Shown here in pieces: positions 10,901 to 24,704 of a DNA stretch of 64,000 nucleotides. The DNA is from Laguncularia racemosa (taxonomy: Eukaryota; Streptophyta; Magnoliopsida; Myrtales; Combretaceae). A program made the position numbers and the translations under genes. Below the pieces are notes generated by a model. It had not been told where the DNA came from. It made no database searches and saw nothing but the letters and a program-made list of their open reading frames with translations. The stretch is from assembly GCA_037954665.1 (NCBI GenBank), contig JBBMOL010000057.1:2914001-2978000 (forward strand), in the 5' to 3' direction. Each line of letters opens with the position of its first letter. Within the stretch, counting starts at the first letter, position 1.

Positions 10901-13390
10901 CATTTGAGTTTTCAAGGGCTAGGGGACCCTTTAAGGATAACGTCTCCCACAGAAAGGAGGGTCAATCATTGAAGGCTGCCAATAAATTTTCGATACGCAT
11001 AATGCTCCTAATATTATTAAATTTGATTTCATTAAGAATTGGTGACATAACTGAGCTGCAGCAAGTAATCACACATGTATAATTTGATTAGAGCCACACA
11101 AGATTCGATCCTTTAATGGGTGTATCCTAATTGTCAAACAGAGTTGGCTATTTAACATTGAAACGAGCCAAAAAAAAAAAAAGAAGTAGAGAGAGAAAGA
11201 GAGTGTATGTGTTTGTAAGGATTAAGACAACAAAGAAAGTTACTTTAATGTAATGTTTGATTATGGGAGTTGGGACCTCATTCATAAGAGACAAATCCTA
11301 GTGAAAGCTATAAATACCTAATATGATTTTTTGGATTTTGCTTTTTCAAGATTTATGGAGAAAAGTTTTTAATAAATTTTAATATATAAAGTTATGTGTC
11401 AATTATTTGAATAATAAAGATATTGATTTGATTAATTTAGATGATCCAAATCAATTTTTAAAGAAAACAAATAAGAGAAGTCTTTTATATTTGTAAATTT
11501 TTTAAACGATCATAAATCTTTTATTTTTGTCTACTTAAAAAAGAAGAAAAAAAAAGTATTAATATGTAATGAATCAACTTTATGTTTAGGAACTTTAAAC
11601 TTAATTATGTTTCTCATTCCAATGCTTTTATATTTTTTATTATTAATAAGATTATTATTTTATCATACGCGTGTTACATGCATGCGTCAAGATGAAATAT
11701 ACCTAATGCTTGGCCTAGTGCTAATAATCAATGGGGTTATAGATTAATGTAAAGTGCAATTTCTTTGGCTTCAAGTCAAGCTTGCGAACAAAGAGAAGTA
11801 GCCAATTTCAAATTTAGGTCTAAGGAATCCCGATAAAGAATTATTAATCAAACATAATGTGGTGGATGCAAATCCGGGAAATCTATGGGCATATGATCCT
11901 CACTCTCTTGATATAAAGCATCTTTTATCACAAATGTTCCCGCAGATTGCACGCAAACGCATATGCTCGCATGTCCATTCTTTCCCTTTATAAGCTCTTG
12001 TTTTCTTTTTTATTTCCCCTTTTCAAATTAAAGTTACCATAATATAGTAATGAAATTCTATTCTAAACGAAATATTAAACTATGAACTGTGCTAAGAAAG
12101 TGGATAAAAATGGTGGTTCGTGATTTCTCCTTTACTTAACCAGTTATGAACATGGATAAAAATCAATGGGGATTCAGGTTCATCGATGAGTTTTAATCTA
12201 TTCGAATTGTTGAACTATTCCCTTTCAGGCTGTAGTCGCTCTACAGAAATCAAACATTTAAGACAAAGGATGATATAAAAAGTTTGATGGATACATTAAG
12301 AACTTAACGAATCACTTATTATTATAAAAATAATAAATTATTTTTATTATATTGATGGACTATTTTGTACATAAGTTTATACCTAGGTCAGCTCGATATA
12401 TACTAATAAGTTGTTATAAACCTAGACCTTCAAGTCCAGGTCAGCCTATCTAGACTTAGGTTAGAGCATCTACCTATAGTTTAAATGAAGATAAATGGAA
12501 AGAGCCTAGCAAATAAGACAAGTTAATAGTCTCATAATTTCCCTAATTATTCTCCATTAAATTTTGAGTCAAAGAGGAAATTTCGAAGTATTTATCACCT
12601 TCATTATCTAACTCAGCCATCCCCCATAAATACCACATTAGGTCTCTAGATAAAGGATCAAAACTCTGCCATTTTATTAAAACACTCGTTACCTTGATCC
12701 TCGACTTAATCTACTTAAACACTAACTTAAGCATCAAAATAGTTATACAGAAACCAAATTTGGCACCTCGTAGCTCATTATTCTTATCTTGTGGTAGTCG
12801 CACACTTTCATGAGTATCTAGTAACAATGCATTAGTAAAACTTACAATGAGAAAATCTTAAACTAAACTAATTAGGTATCAATCAAAATTTTGCAGAAGT
12901 TCCTAAACAATATTGAAATCATAATGGCTAAAGATATTTAAATTATGAATTTAGGGTTTTAAACTACTATAAAGAGTAAAACAAATGGCAATGTAGTAGG
13001 GGTTTAACAAAATGTGCTATTTATACTAAGAACAAGTCGTGTAGGAGTTTTATTCACCTTGTAGATTCTCTGAATTTTTCAAAAATCATGACCTTTATTT
13101 GCATGTTTGTTTTTTTAACCCTCCATAATGATGTAGAGGGAACAAAATAAATGGAATTGGATTTAGTTGGATGGTACCAATGAAATCGAGTGTTAATTAC
13201 CATTAATTGTTGAATTAACTAATCAACTTGTTATTGAACATTTTTTTGGTTCCCTTTCTTTTTCCAAAGCACATTATCATGACCACTTAGATTAATTTCA
13301 ATAAACTTATCCATCGATAATTAATGGCACCTAATGACTCCCTTTATATATGAAATTTAGATACTTAGTTCTCTCAAATTTGCTGAAACT
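5533..13390. other. AT-rich intergenic DNA, no gene recognised
   Basis: I find no supported gene, RNA gene or complete transposon. Open frames here are short and low-complexity. Two (AT)n microsatellites lie at about 6937-6961 and 7896-7948. A pair of diverged direct repeats of about 100 bp is present at about 8077-8165 and 8795-8890. Short tracts with higher GC (about 7560-7700, 8450-8760, 10740-10960) may be old transposon debris, but I cannot classify them. Confidence 0.6.
7896..7948. repeat. (TA)n microsatellite
   Basis: This is an almost uninterrupted TA dinucleotide run of about 50 bases with one phase slip in the middle. Confidence 0.95.
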
Positions 13391-13890
13391 TTTATCAAGT
13401 ATTGTTCCTACTCTAGAAAAAAAATTACTAGAGCTAAAATCATAGTTCTGTTTATATTTTTATTAATCACATGTAACCACATAAAGCAATATTAATAAAC
13501 TAAATAGGCTAATCCATCCTGGTTAATAACAGGTTGAGATTAAACTAGTTAGCTCGTCTTAATTCGTTTAATAATGGGTTGAGATTTTTCAACAAAGCAT
13601 AGCCTTTTGTAGGTTTGTGGTTTAAACTGGTTCTAAAATTTTTATCAAGTATTATTCGTACTCTAGAAAAAGATTACTTGAGCTAAAATCAATCTAATTT
13701 ATATCTCTTGCACCAATCACATGTGACCATATGAAACTATATAAATAAGCTAAATGGGCCAAACCACCCCAGCTAATAAAGGGCTAAGATTAACTAGATA
13801 GCATGTCTTAACTCGTTTAATAATGGGTTAAGATTTTCCATCCCAACATAGCTCATTATAGGTTTATTATTTAAATAGGTCATTTCACTA
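13391..13890. repeat. Tandem duplication, 250-bp unit, two copies
   Basis: TTTATCAAGT occurs at 13391 and again at 13641. The following sequence is collinear in both copies: ACTCTAGAAAAA, GAGCTAAAATCA, AATCACATGT(A/G)ACCA, then TAATTCGTTTAATAATGGGTTGAGAT against TAACTCG...GGGTTAAGAT, in the same order. The offset is exactly 250 bases at the start. The copies are clearly diverged, so the duplication is old. No coding content is seen. Confidence 0.85.
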
Positions 13891-14389
13891 ACTTGGTTTG
13901 TATTAAAAGTTTGGCGGATTGAGTGGGTCGATTCATGAATCCCTTGAAAATAAAGATTTTGTTTCAAATAATTTAATATAATAATTAGAAAGGAACCAAC
14001 TATAAAACTATTTTCATTTATCAATTTCGAGACATTTTAATGAAATATAAGTAAATTGACGTAACTCATGATAAGCAAGTTCACTCTACTTTATAGGTTA
14101 AGCATGTTAGCTCATCAAACATGTTTGTTAAAGAGGTTGAAAAATCAACCCAATAACCCGTTTACATGGTCTATTATCATATATAAATAATATTTGATAT
14201 AGGTATAGTTATTTCTTTCGATATATCACTATACAATTAAATAGAACATGCATAGTATACAATTAAATAGAAAACTCATGGAGTATCCTCTTAGAGATGA
14301 GAAATTTTGTCCTCACGGTACTCTAATTTGCCACATCTGTTGCCATATGACCCTACACCCTTTACATTTCCCCACCAATTATAGGAATC

Positions 14390-14976
14390 ACCAGCTATAT
14401 GAAATTAAATCAAACCAAAAATCGAACTAAACCACATTGATCCATAAAATATAGTTCTTTTATATTTTAGTTTAGTTTATGGTTTGTGGTTTGGTTTGAG
14501 GGATCAAATCAAATCCAACCACTTAAACATGAACCGAACCATTTCTTATTAAAGAATAAAAAAATAGGTGGCTTTAGGAGTTTTAAACCTCATTAACATT
14601 TTTGTCTACCCCTATTTCTTAATTCTTTTTTGTCGACTTTTATTCTACTCCCAATCTCCACAGTCAATTCCTTTTCTTATTTTCATCCATCATCTCTTAA
14701 GCAGATTAGTATGCCTTCACTATCACTTAAAATGTAATATTACTGTAATATAATATTCTTTTGCTTATATTCTTGTATAATATTTTTCAATTTGAATATC
14801 AATGTTCGATTGAAAACCTTGCTAACTATTAATATTATTAACTAAAATAAAGTATTTTAAAAACGGTTTAAATCGAATCACATTTTTTTGTTCATCAAGG
14901 ATTTAAACCGAACCATTTCAAATATGGTTTGATTTAATTCAACACCTAAATTGAATTGAATTGATGAACCATAAAC
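14390..14976 (+). mobile_element. MITE-like dispersed repeat, copy A
   Basis: This roughly 590-bp non-coding repeat is matched in inverted orientation by 32797-33405. Shared blocks include TCAAATATGGTTTGATT, AACTATTAATATTATTAACTA, TTCTTATTAAA and a terminal GAACCATAAACACTTA. The terminal sequence, read inward as TAAGTGTTTATGGTTCA, resembles the TAGGGGTGTTCATGGTTC-like ends of plant hAT-derived MITEs, and the interior is rich in AACCGAACC-type motifs. Family assignment is an inference. The left boundary is approximate and no target duplication was found. Confidence 0.6.
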
Positions 14977-17900
14977 ACTTAGGTGAGTTATGAACGTATC
15001 ATCAATACATACGACATTCTTAGAGGAGCCAAAGAGGAGAGAAGATCCTTTTGCTTCAAGTTAAACACAATGCTTCGCTTTCTTTACAAGAACAATGGTT
15101 ATTTAAGATATATCTTAATCACAATTATTATAAGATTTAATGATATTGCCATCCATGGTATTCAAAAGTACTATAATAAATTAAAGGTCACTGATATAAC
15201 ATTATAGTATATAGAACACTTGTATGTTTCATTTATTTCATTAGTCCAAAAGTTCAATGAATCTTTATATCAATAAAGAGAAGGGATTCGTGTTCAAAGT
15301 ATGTCAAGGTCCAACATAATTTGTTCGAACAAATTATTAAAGGCTTTATGAGAGTCATATATACATGCATCTTCATATTCTGAACCAACCAATATATATA
15401 TTTTCATGCATTGAGATTCCAAATTTTTAACTCGTATATATCTACTTTATTAGCTGTTTGATTCTTTTGTTTAGCATACCTTTATCATTACATTAGTAAA
15501 CCATGCATCCATAATATGTATGTTTAATAAAAATAATTAAAGCAAAATTATTTAAAAATAAAAAAATATAATTGTTATTAATAAAGTTGTGTTAGCAGAA
15601 CAATGGAAAGATTTGGCATCCTTATGAGGTGGCATAGAATAAGTAGTCATCTAAAATAAAATATTTTAAGATATTTGAATATTACCAAAAGGTGTTTGCA
15701 CTTTAATATCGTGAATATTGAAAGTAATGTTGCTGCCTGCCAGGAAAGAAAAGTAAAAGGTGGTATTGACTATTGACTTTGTAGTTTGAGTTTTTTGATA
15801 TCTTTCTACTAAATAACTCGAATTGTTATTAAATCTATTAAATAAACTTTTACACAACTCTGAGAATAACAATTTTTGGGAAACAAGAAAAAAGATTTAT
15901 GTATGCTTATATTTGACTACTAGGTAATAATAGTGAGAAATTTTTAGAAAAAGTACTAATCATGTTTTGTAAAAATTGCCACGTGATAAAGATTTTACTT
16001 ATCAACAGTTGATGAATCGCATGGCATATGAGCATCATTAAAAAACACTTACACTCCATTCATTTTGTGTATGTTTTTGTATTTTTATAGATTTTTTTCT
16101 TCTGTAATTTTTCTGGGCTTTTTTTTTTGGTGATATTATAAAATAACGGCTATGCTTGTAGATAGTGAAATATGCATAGATTTTTTTTTCCCTTTATTTT
16201 GAATGCTGTTTCAAATCTGTTCTTGACAGTTGGTTTACATAATAATCAATAGAAGGCCCTACGAATTTAAAAAGAGAGAGAGAGAGAAAGAAAGAAATTG
16301 AATAGTGAGATCATGAATGAGAGCCAAGGCTCGATGTACATGTCCATCAGAATCATAAATATGGTCAATATAATTTCCCTCCCATGTGGTGCTTGACGAA
16401 GAATCATATACATGTTTATATTTATTTTAAGGAACATGGATATGTACATATATCTATTTTTATAATGTTACATGGTAACGTGTTCATTTAGTTAATCCTA
16501 ATTCTTCTTATCATTTATTAAGTTTAGAATGGTCAAAGTACAACCTCAGCCTCCTCGATATATCCTAGCTACTCTCAGATTGACCAGAGAAGCTTTGATT
16601 ATTCTTGGCCGGTGACTAAATTAATAAATCCCATTCTTGTAAAGCCGATCCTCAATATCAAGAAAGTGCTTACAAATGAAGCATTTTCAATATGGTGAAA
16701 TCGGGGAAGAAGAAGGAGCAGCTACTTCGGTTTCTATGCTAGGGTGGGTTGGCAATTAAGCCAAGATGACTAGGTATTTGGAGTAAATATTGACCATGTC
16801 TCTCCTTAATTGCTGAAAAAGGTACAAGTCTTGTCCAATATTTGCAATGCAAACAATTTAAATTGCCTCCTTTACAACCATATAATAAGCAAATTTTGAC
16901 TTGTCGATAACAAATTGATTCTCCCTAAGAGGAAGTAATTTAACAAATGCATGCCATTGGTCGTTTAGGGAAGCTATTTAAAAAAACCAAATAAAGATGC
17001 TATTTTTATATCTCTATATATCTTTTTAAGTATATGATAAATGTTGTAAAACATGAATTTTTTTTTATTATCAACCTTTAACAAGTATTTTAGAATATTC
17101 AATAGGAAAACCTATATAATAAATATAAACTGTGAAAACATTATATGTATAGCTTCTGATGGAATATCATATTGAATAATCTTTTAGGAAAATTTTTTAT
17201 TTTCATCTCAAATTGGCAGGTTAGGCAATTGATGTCCCACTATTAGATCTTCTTCCTTAACTAACGAAATTCCAACTAGTAGCAAGTTTTTTTAATTATG
17301 TTTTGCTTATGTGGTAGGATATCTTGTTGCATAGGTCAAGCAATGCGGCAAACTTTTTGGCGAGCTAATTAGCATCTAGCAACAAAAAAATTTCGTCCAT
17401 CAAGGCGAAAATTTCAATGCTCAATCTAATGTATATAAAAACCCTAGCCTCCTTTTCTTTTTCTCTATAACTTTCTCTCTTTGTTTCTCTCTCTCTCTCT
17501 CTCTTTAACAATATATAACATAAGTTATTTATATTTTAGTAGGGTAAGTGAATAACTTTGTTGTATAGAATACACATTCATGTCTTACTCATTCGGGAAT
17601 ATTATGGATAAGTATTAAGGATCATAAGATAAGTTCACAATACAATTTTAAAACCTATTCTTAGAAAGTGAGGTATGAGTATAAGATTCTTTTATCCTAT
17701 ACTCACCTTGAAACCTATACTTTAAGATATATAAAGTATATATTCCAAAGTATCATATACTCACCCCATAAAATGTTATTGAATTATTTTTATAAATGAA
17801 TAGTGAATGACAATATTATAATTTTTTAATAATAAATACTTTAGTAAAAAAAAAAAGTTTAAGTCCACATAAATTAATGATCCTAAACAGCTAAATATAA

Positions 17901-20900
17901 TGTCACTCCTCTTTTTTGTTTTTCTTATTCTACTCCATTTTCCTATCTTACTTTAGGTTTTTATTTTTTATTTTTTTACCTTATTCTTTCTCATTTTCTA
18001 AATAGTAAGATCGCAAAATTTAAAATAGTTATGATAATTTTTTTGTAATGTCATATATTTCGTTGTAAATTCCATAAATTTTAAATTGAAAAAAAAACTT
18101 ATGATATCACATATAAATTATTTTGTTAATATCACATAAATTTAAAATTTATTAAAAAAAATGTAAAATTTATAGATTTTATAGGGTACTCTATAGGTAC
18201 CTATAAGGTATAAGGTAGTTATAAGGTATCATAGATTAAGTTTTGATTGTAAAATTTTAGAAACTTATGCTTTACAGAGTAGAGTTGGATAAGATTTTAT
18301 ATCTTACCCACTCCATACCCATTCACTCCTACGTCATAAACAAATCCTTTTAAGAAAACAACTTGTGAAGATAAGGTTTCCACCACATTACCATAGCCCC
18401 ATGCCCCCAAATATTTTTGAAAATTACGTTGGTATATTGTGTAATTTCTTTTTCTTTTTAGCAAAAAAATAGAATGTATATTAGTGGGTTATGTTGGTTG
18501 ATAGTGTAGTGTGTTGCATTTTCTCTTTTCCCCAAATAATTATTGCCAAATTTATAAGGGTGTACTTGTGAATTTTTTTTAGAAAGTAATTATGTAGGTA
18601 GATTGTGGATTTTCCCCAAAATTAAGGTAGCTGAGAATATGTCATGTATTGCATTATTTATTTATTTGTTTTTATTTTATAAAAGTTTGTGAAAATAGGA
18701 AATATTTATTTATCATATTTTGTTAAAATTGATTTTCCCAAAATTATTATGGGTGATGCAATTTGTGAATATTCAAAATAAAAATAATTAAAATCTTAAA
18801 AAATTATTTTTAAAAAATTGTAATTTTTTGTGAAATTCTTTCAATGTTGGAAAATATATAATTTTTAGTCAACAAATTTTTAACTTTTGGAATATTAAAT
18901 AAAAATCGAAATAAATAAAGCTTTTTTTGTAAATTTTATTAAATTCATAAATTTTATTAAAATCCCAAAGAAAAATGGAGCATAATTCATTATACTCAAA
19001 CTTTCAAATTGGAAAATAATAAAATATTGATGATAAAAAAATTGTAAATGTTGGTTTTTTTATTTTTATTTTTTTGAAGGAATATTCATAACTTTTGAAG
19101 TTTTCTATATATGAAAACAATAAAAAAAATGTGTGAAAATCATAATTTTTGGATTATTCTATTATCACCAATCGAATAAGAATTTAATGGCTAAGAAATT
19201 GTAATCATGGGTTTTTATTTTCTGTTTTTGGCAGTTATAAAAGACTTTAAATGGGGAATCCATAATTTTTATTAGTTATTAACTTTTCCATGTATTTTCA
19301 TAGATTGTAGATTTTTACTGGATTTTTATCGCTACGACATTATCAAATCTCAATCTCTTTCTCACTCTATCTCTGAGTATGTGCATGTATATCAGTGTAC
19401 TTAATACTAAAATAGAATGAAAGCATGACTTAAAAAATTACATAATGTCAGTGTAAGGTTGATTAGCATAAACGTATACATAAGGTAGGAAATGCATTAT
19501 TCAAAACTATCTATTGCATCCGTCACGCCTTGAATACAGAGTTTAATTGCTTCTCATGTATACAACTATCCTTTGTTAAAATACACAAAGGTTCAATATC
19601 TACCGGAATACAAAAATATCAATAGTCTCCAAATAGATTGATCAACCCGAATTTAACAATCCTAGTTATAAACACTATTGCTCCCATTCCCATAATATAG
19701 ATTGTAACCAACTCATCAAGGGTTCAAGGATCAGCACTTGAAATATAATGATTCCATATGAGTTAAATGTGAAACTTAGCGCATAATTGCTATACACATA
19801 GCCATACTTTATATCACATGCATGCATATGATTATTTGTAGAATGCAATTAAATTATAGAACTTCTTTTAGTTTTTCGTAATATCAAAATTTTTATAATC
19901 TTCCTTAAAAAATATATTACTCAATTTAACGTAAGGTTCCTAATTTCCCCATTTCATTAAAATGTATAACTTCCCTTATAATCACAACTCTACTCAAATT
20001 TTCATAATGTCGCTTTAATTTGTAATTTCCTTTATAATATGCACTTGGAAAATGTAATTAAAGCAAATTTTCAATTTAAGAATTAGAGGAAGTGGAGAAG
20101 ACCTTCGAATTGACAAAATGCGGGCTGTTATCCACACCTCAAATTGGAAAAGTGATTATCTCTATTTGATCAATTAACTGGCTCTTTTTATCCATTCTTC
20201 CATTTGCATTTTAAGCTGTCTGTCAAAATCATTTGTCTTTATATATATATAAAAGTGATATAATACCACAGTTGCGTCATTTCATATTACTTCCAATTTT
20301 ATTCGCTCGAGAAAACATCTAACTTTCAGTCTGCGACGATTTTCATATCAGTATTTAAGCAATTTAAATTCAATTTTGATAAAAGTTGAATAAGAAAAGT
20401 TATCCTTTTATTAGTTCCTTCAATTATTAAAGACTCGTTATAGATTTATCTATACATATATTTACCAAAAAGAAAAAAAAAAAAAAAGCTATACAATCTT
20501 CACATTAAGTTATAGGTGATTCAAATTCAGCTTCCCTTGAATGATATATTTATAGGAGCAGTACATTAAACTTTCATTTGTTGGTTTGTCTAGTAAGATA
20601 GAAAACAGATCAGCTTTCTATTTCTTCTCCTTCACATGTTACACTCTCAGCTGTATCATTTGTATCTCGGAGTTCTCATGAAATAAATCATGCCAACTAA
20701 AATTTTTGAGGAATTACATGTATCGAGCAGAGTTAATAAACAATAGAATGCTAATGCAAAATAAATTCTGGCAAAAATAAAAATTACATCAGTAGAAAAA
20801 TATCACTTTCACTGTATATATGACCATTTTGAATATCAAATCAAATTTACATCCTCTTTTTTCTTTTTTTTTACTTAAAAGTTAGTAGATCGAAATTGTA

Positions 20901-22269
20901 TACAAATTTATTAACTGTATGTACTGTTAATTGGGATTTTTTTTTTTTTGGTTTATAATAATAGAAGACGGAGAAATAACCCTCGTCCATTATAATGAAT
21001 CAGCAATGTACAATATATATTAGGGTTTTTTTTTTTTCCAATCTTTAACATATTGGTTGTATGTTTCAAATAGAAACATAAATTTCTAGTAAAATCGATC
21101 GCCAAAAACCATCAACCATTCACAGTTGCAGTGGATAGGGACGAGAGTAACGTCAAAAGAGGTGCTCAGATTGAGCACGAGTGCTGTTGGGAAACGTGAA
21201 TAAGTGCTCCAAAAAGCTGTAGTTTCTTGAATGTTCTTTTTCTTTCTTTTATCACACTTTTGGCTGATGAAGGTCCTACTTCCTCTTTTCACTGTCATTC
21301 TATACTACGATCAGCATTCAGAAAATAAAAAAGATACTTGCCAAATCCCAATCCTGATATTTCGGGTACTGTCATTCCTTGTTCATTTCATATTAAAAAG
21401 TAGATTTTCCATTGGAGAGAAATTGGAATAACGTTATAAACACAATCCATCCTATAAATGCTTTTCCAATTTCTTATTCGAATTTTAATGGTAATAAATG
21501 TTATATTTAACTAAACTTCTATTTTTCACCGTTACTGTTTGATTTTTTATATAATTTTATTATATTTGATTCTACTTTAAATCTTTTATTTTATTTTGTT
21601 TTATTAATGTAATTCAAACCTTGTGTGGATGCCCTTATGCCCTTTATTTTCCTTACGCAATGCCATTGATCATAATGTACACGTGGAATGTTGGATGCAG
21701 TTGAAAAAGCTATTCACAGCTAAATTTAATTATATATAATATTTGGTACCATTAAAATTTAAACATATAATTAAGAAACTTACACCTAAAGGTTGAGTAA
21801 TAGTGTCACACTATCTAATGAAATTTATAGAACGAATAGCCAAGAGTTTTTGAGCTTGATGAAGAAAGGAAATCCCTAGGTGATAAATAAAATCTTCTTC
21901 TTTTTTTTTTCTCAAAGGAGAGCTAAAATTTATATTATTTCAACCATTGCCGTACAATGTACAAATCTCAGCACTAGGCACTTAAAAAGAAACAAGAAAA
22001 TCCACATTTAGTAGTCTAAGAGGGCAGGCAGATGAAGGGTTTAACCACCAATCACTTGCACACACCCATTTCCTTATATTCCTGGCTATCCAATCTATTA
22101 TAGCATTTATATACTACATAAAAATTAAAATTAAAAAAAAAGAAGAAGAAATAAAGAAAAATTAAAGTATAAAAACTAAATTGATTCAGGTCCTATATTT
22201 CTTCTTCTAGTATAAGCTGATAAGACCAATTCACATTATAGTGGGTAGAAATTAAGACTTCTTTACATT
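14977..22269. other. AT-rich intergenic DNA, no gene recognised
   Basis: This long stretch has no recognisable coding domain. It contains a (TC)n run at about 17484-17505 and many A/T homopolymers. Between 17.8 and 19.3 kb there is very AT-rich sequence with recurrent short phrases such as TTTATTAAA and CATAATTTTT. A 70-codon frame at 21086-21298 (minus) is not recognised. A T-run at 21902-21910 could be the remnant poly(A) of the minus-strand LINE fragment to its right, but nothing proves this. Confidence 0.55.
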
Positions 22270-22279
22270 CTTTACATCA

Positions 22280-22790
22280 AATTCAATTATCACTTAGACC
22301 AATTCTTTTCTTTAGCCAAGCCTAAGGCATCTTTTATAACCATATACTTTGCTAATCCTAGTCCAATCGCATTAACCACCTTAGACATACCTACCTTAAG
22401 AATGCCTTGTGAATCCCTAGCCACAACTGTAATTGTTGCAGAGCCATCATGTGGGTTATAAATCGCCTCCACATTTAATTTCATTCTCTATGAAATTTAC
22501 CTTTCGCCTTACGTCCTCTGCATCTACATCTAGGGTTTCGCCGTTATACACTACTCACAACTCATCTTCCTTGCAACCCAATTTACCCAAAGAAAGTGCC
22601 CACCAATCTCTCCCATCAAGGCACTTAGGTTTCATGCTCTCTACCCAAGATTTAAACCAACTACAATATATTTGGAAGGCTCTTGTGTCAAATCTTCTAA
22701 ACAAATATTGATAGATAACAAGACTAACTTTTAGGGCACCCATGATGGACCTAACTCGATCCATACCTAGACCTAAACCAAGTTAGAGAG
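22280..22790 (-). pseudogene. LINE-derived fragment with RNase H-like domain
   Basis: The minus frame at 22484-22290 reads KLNV-x-A-x-YNPHDGSAT followed by VARDSQG and DALGLAKEKNW. These are landmarks of the RNase H-like domain found at the end of plant L1-type LINEs and derived host sequences. The first catalytic Asp of the usual LNVDG is Glu here. Upstream, 22764-22560 carries a GRDWWALSL segment like the linker that precedes this domain in such elements. Stops separate the two parts. It is an isolated, truncated fragment and certainly not functional. Confidence 0.7.
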
Positions 22791-22873
22791 AGTAGAGAAT
22801 GAAGGCGCATGGAGTTTGTTACCACTCCCCTCTTCGATAAAACTCAAGGATTACCTAATCTCTTAAGGTATAT

Positions 22874-24704
22874 TGTAATGCTCTAGAACCTGGAGCATCA
22901 CAGTCCGCCATGTGTCACAACTATAAAACGGCATGCTAAAGCTCTAAAACTCCATAAAACTTCAAAACCTGACCATTTACATTATTTATCATACTACTAT
23001 AACTTCAATCAAATAAAGAATTTTCAGATGAATCATTTCACATCTCATCATTTAATAACAATAATTCCCAAGAAAACAATTATCTCCATAACTTTAATTT
23101 AACTAATAAAACTTTGGTTACAAATATTCAGATTTCTCCACATAATAATAATGTTCTCTTGCCTTCTCATCCATGTAATATCCCATCAAGTCCATTTTCT
23201 CATCATACTCCACTTACTCATCATTCTCACTTGCAACTAAATATATATATATATAGAAGGGGGGGTGAGCCTAAGCTCAGTATGTGAGTGCTACACCCAC
23301 ATGCACATGGCACATCACACTACTAGCACATGCATATATGCAATATTTATTCACAACACATTCATACTTCAGCTCAAACATCAATATCAAAATAAATTAT
23401 ACAACACAAGGGTACTCATGACCTCAATACACGCAACATTTGTCTTAGTGGAAACTACCACTGTAAGCCCCATCTAACCCTAATGAGAACTGCCACTGTG
23501 AACCCCGTCTAACCCTAATCTATCTCAGATCATTTCAATATACAGCTCCACCATAGACAACACGGCATTTCGATCATCAAGATGCCCCTTAGGGATCTAC
23601 CACTACAAGTTCTTAGGTCAAGCCAATTACAAGCAACATGTCTCATTCAATTCATACAATACTTTAACATTTCATTATTTCACATAAAATTCATTAAATA
23701 ACTACCTAGCAATCACATATAACAAACAAGGTAAACACAAACTTGGGATCCTAGCCTTAAGCACATTTGGTCCCAAACTTAAGCTATGTTGATATCTATA
23801 CAATCATCAATACATCCTTCTTAATACTAAACCTAAGAATAATATAACTCTCTTAATTTTTCTTAACCTATTAGATTATCTAAGGTCTTACTAATTATCT
23901 CAATTGTGTGAAAATTAGTTTAGTTTGGAGCTAAATAGATATATAATGATATTGTTTTTTACTCAATATGGCCATGTTAGAGGTCGTGTAACTCAACACA
24001 ACTAGTACACGACCATGTCAAAAGGTCATGTATCTCTTAGTGAGTTTGGGTTCAACATAGGAGTAATATGACCTTGTTGGGAAGTCGTGTATCTCTCGGT
24101 ATGTCTTTGGTGATCAACATGGGAGCAACACAACCATATTAAATGGTTGTGTATCTTTCTAGTTTACATGATCAAAACATGGCCATGTTAGGAGGTCGTA
24201 TATCTCTCGGTAAGGTTCTACGAAACCTAATTTTCTATACTAATTTCTCATAAATCCTAATTGCTATATTTCTTAATCTAATTTATCGTTACATTAACCA
24301 TATCTAATCTAAAGTTAGGTTCTACTATACTCACTTGGCTTGAATTAGCACTTGGAGCTTGAATTTAGTTGATTCTCCGCTCATTTCACCGTTCTTCAAT
24401 TTGATCCCTTTTTGTTGCACTGCGATGTCTCCTTAGATTGCTTTAGGTTTTCTTGAAGGGCTCTCTCTCTCTTTTTGTGTCGCTCTACCTCTCTAGACTG
24501 TTGTGAATGGTAAAAGTGTGAAAAAGGACGAAACCCTAGGTTTGTTTCACTTTTATAGTTCAACTAGGAAAAAAAGAAATTACCCCCATTCCATTATCCT
24601 CTTTACGACATTACCATTTGTCAAATATATATTATTTACTTATTTTATAATACTATTTTTATGACATATATATTTATATGTTTATTTAAAAATCGTGTAT
24701 TACA
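22874..24704 (-). repeat. Solo LTR, 1.83 kb, Ty3/gypsy-like
   Basis: The element starts TGTAATGC and ends GTATTACA, giving inverted termini TGTAAT/ATTACA. No internal retrotransposon domain lies next to either end, so it is interpreted as a solo LTR left by LTR-LTR recombination. On the minus strand a TATAAAAG box (24557-24550) is followed by CTAGGGTTTCG and a leader-like region, which sets the orientation. Flanks are TATAT on the left and TTTAT on the right, four of five bases matching. The length and internal palindromic minisatellite resemble large chromovirus (Tekay/Del-type) LTRs, but that clade call is an inference. Confidence 0.72.
23965..24215. repeat. Palindromic minisatellite inside the solo LTR
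   Basis: About five imperfect tandem units of 45-62 bp are present. Each is built around a short inverted repeat of the type ACACGACC-ATGT...AGGTCGTGT followed by ATCTCTC. Variant cores are CGACCATGTCAAAAGGTCATG, TGACCTTGTTGGGAAGTCGTG, CAACCATATTAAATGGTTGTG and TGGCCATGTTAGGAGGTCGTA. The inverted symmetry is retained although individual bases have changed. Confidence 0.8.

Noticed and set aside
17800..19300. Possible AT-rich satellite
   Set aside because: Words such as TTTATTAAA recur but without a fixed period; it is AT-rich low complexity.
21086..21298. 70-codon minus-strand frame with varied composition
   Set aside because: It reads more like protein than its neighbours, but I recognise no family and there are no supporting exons.
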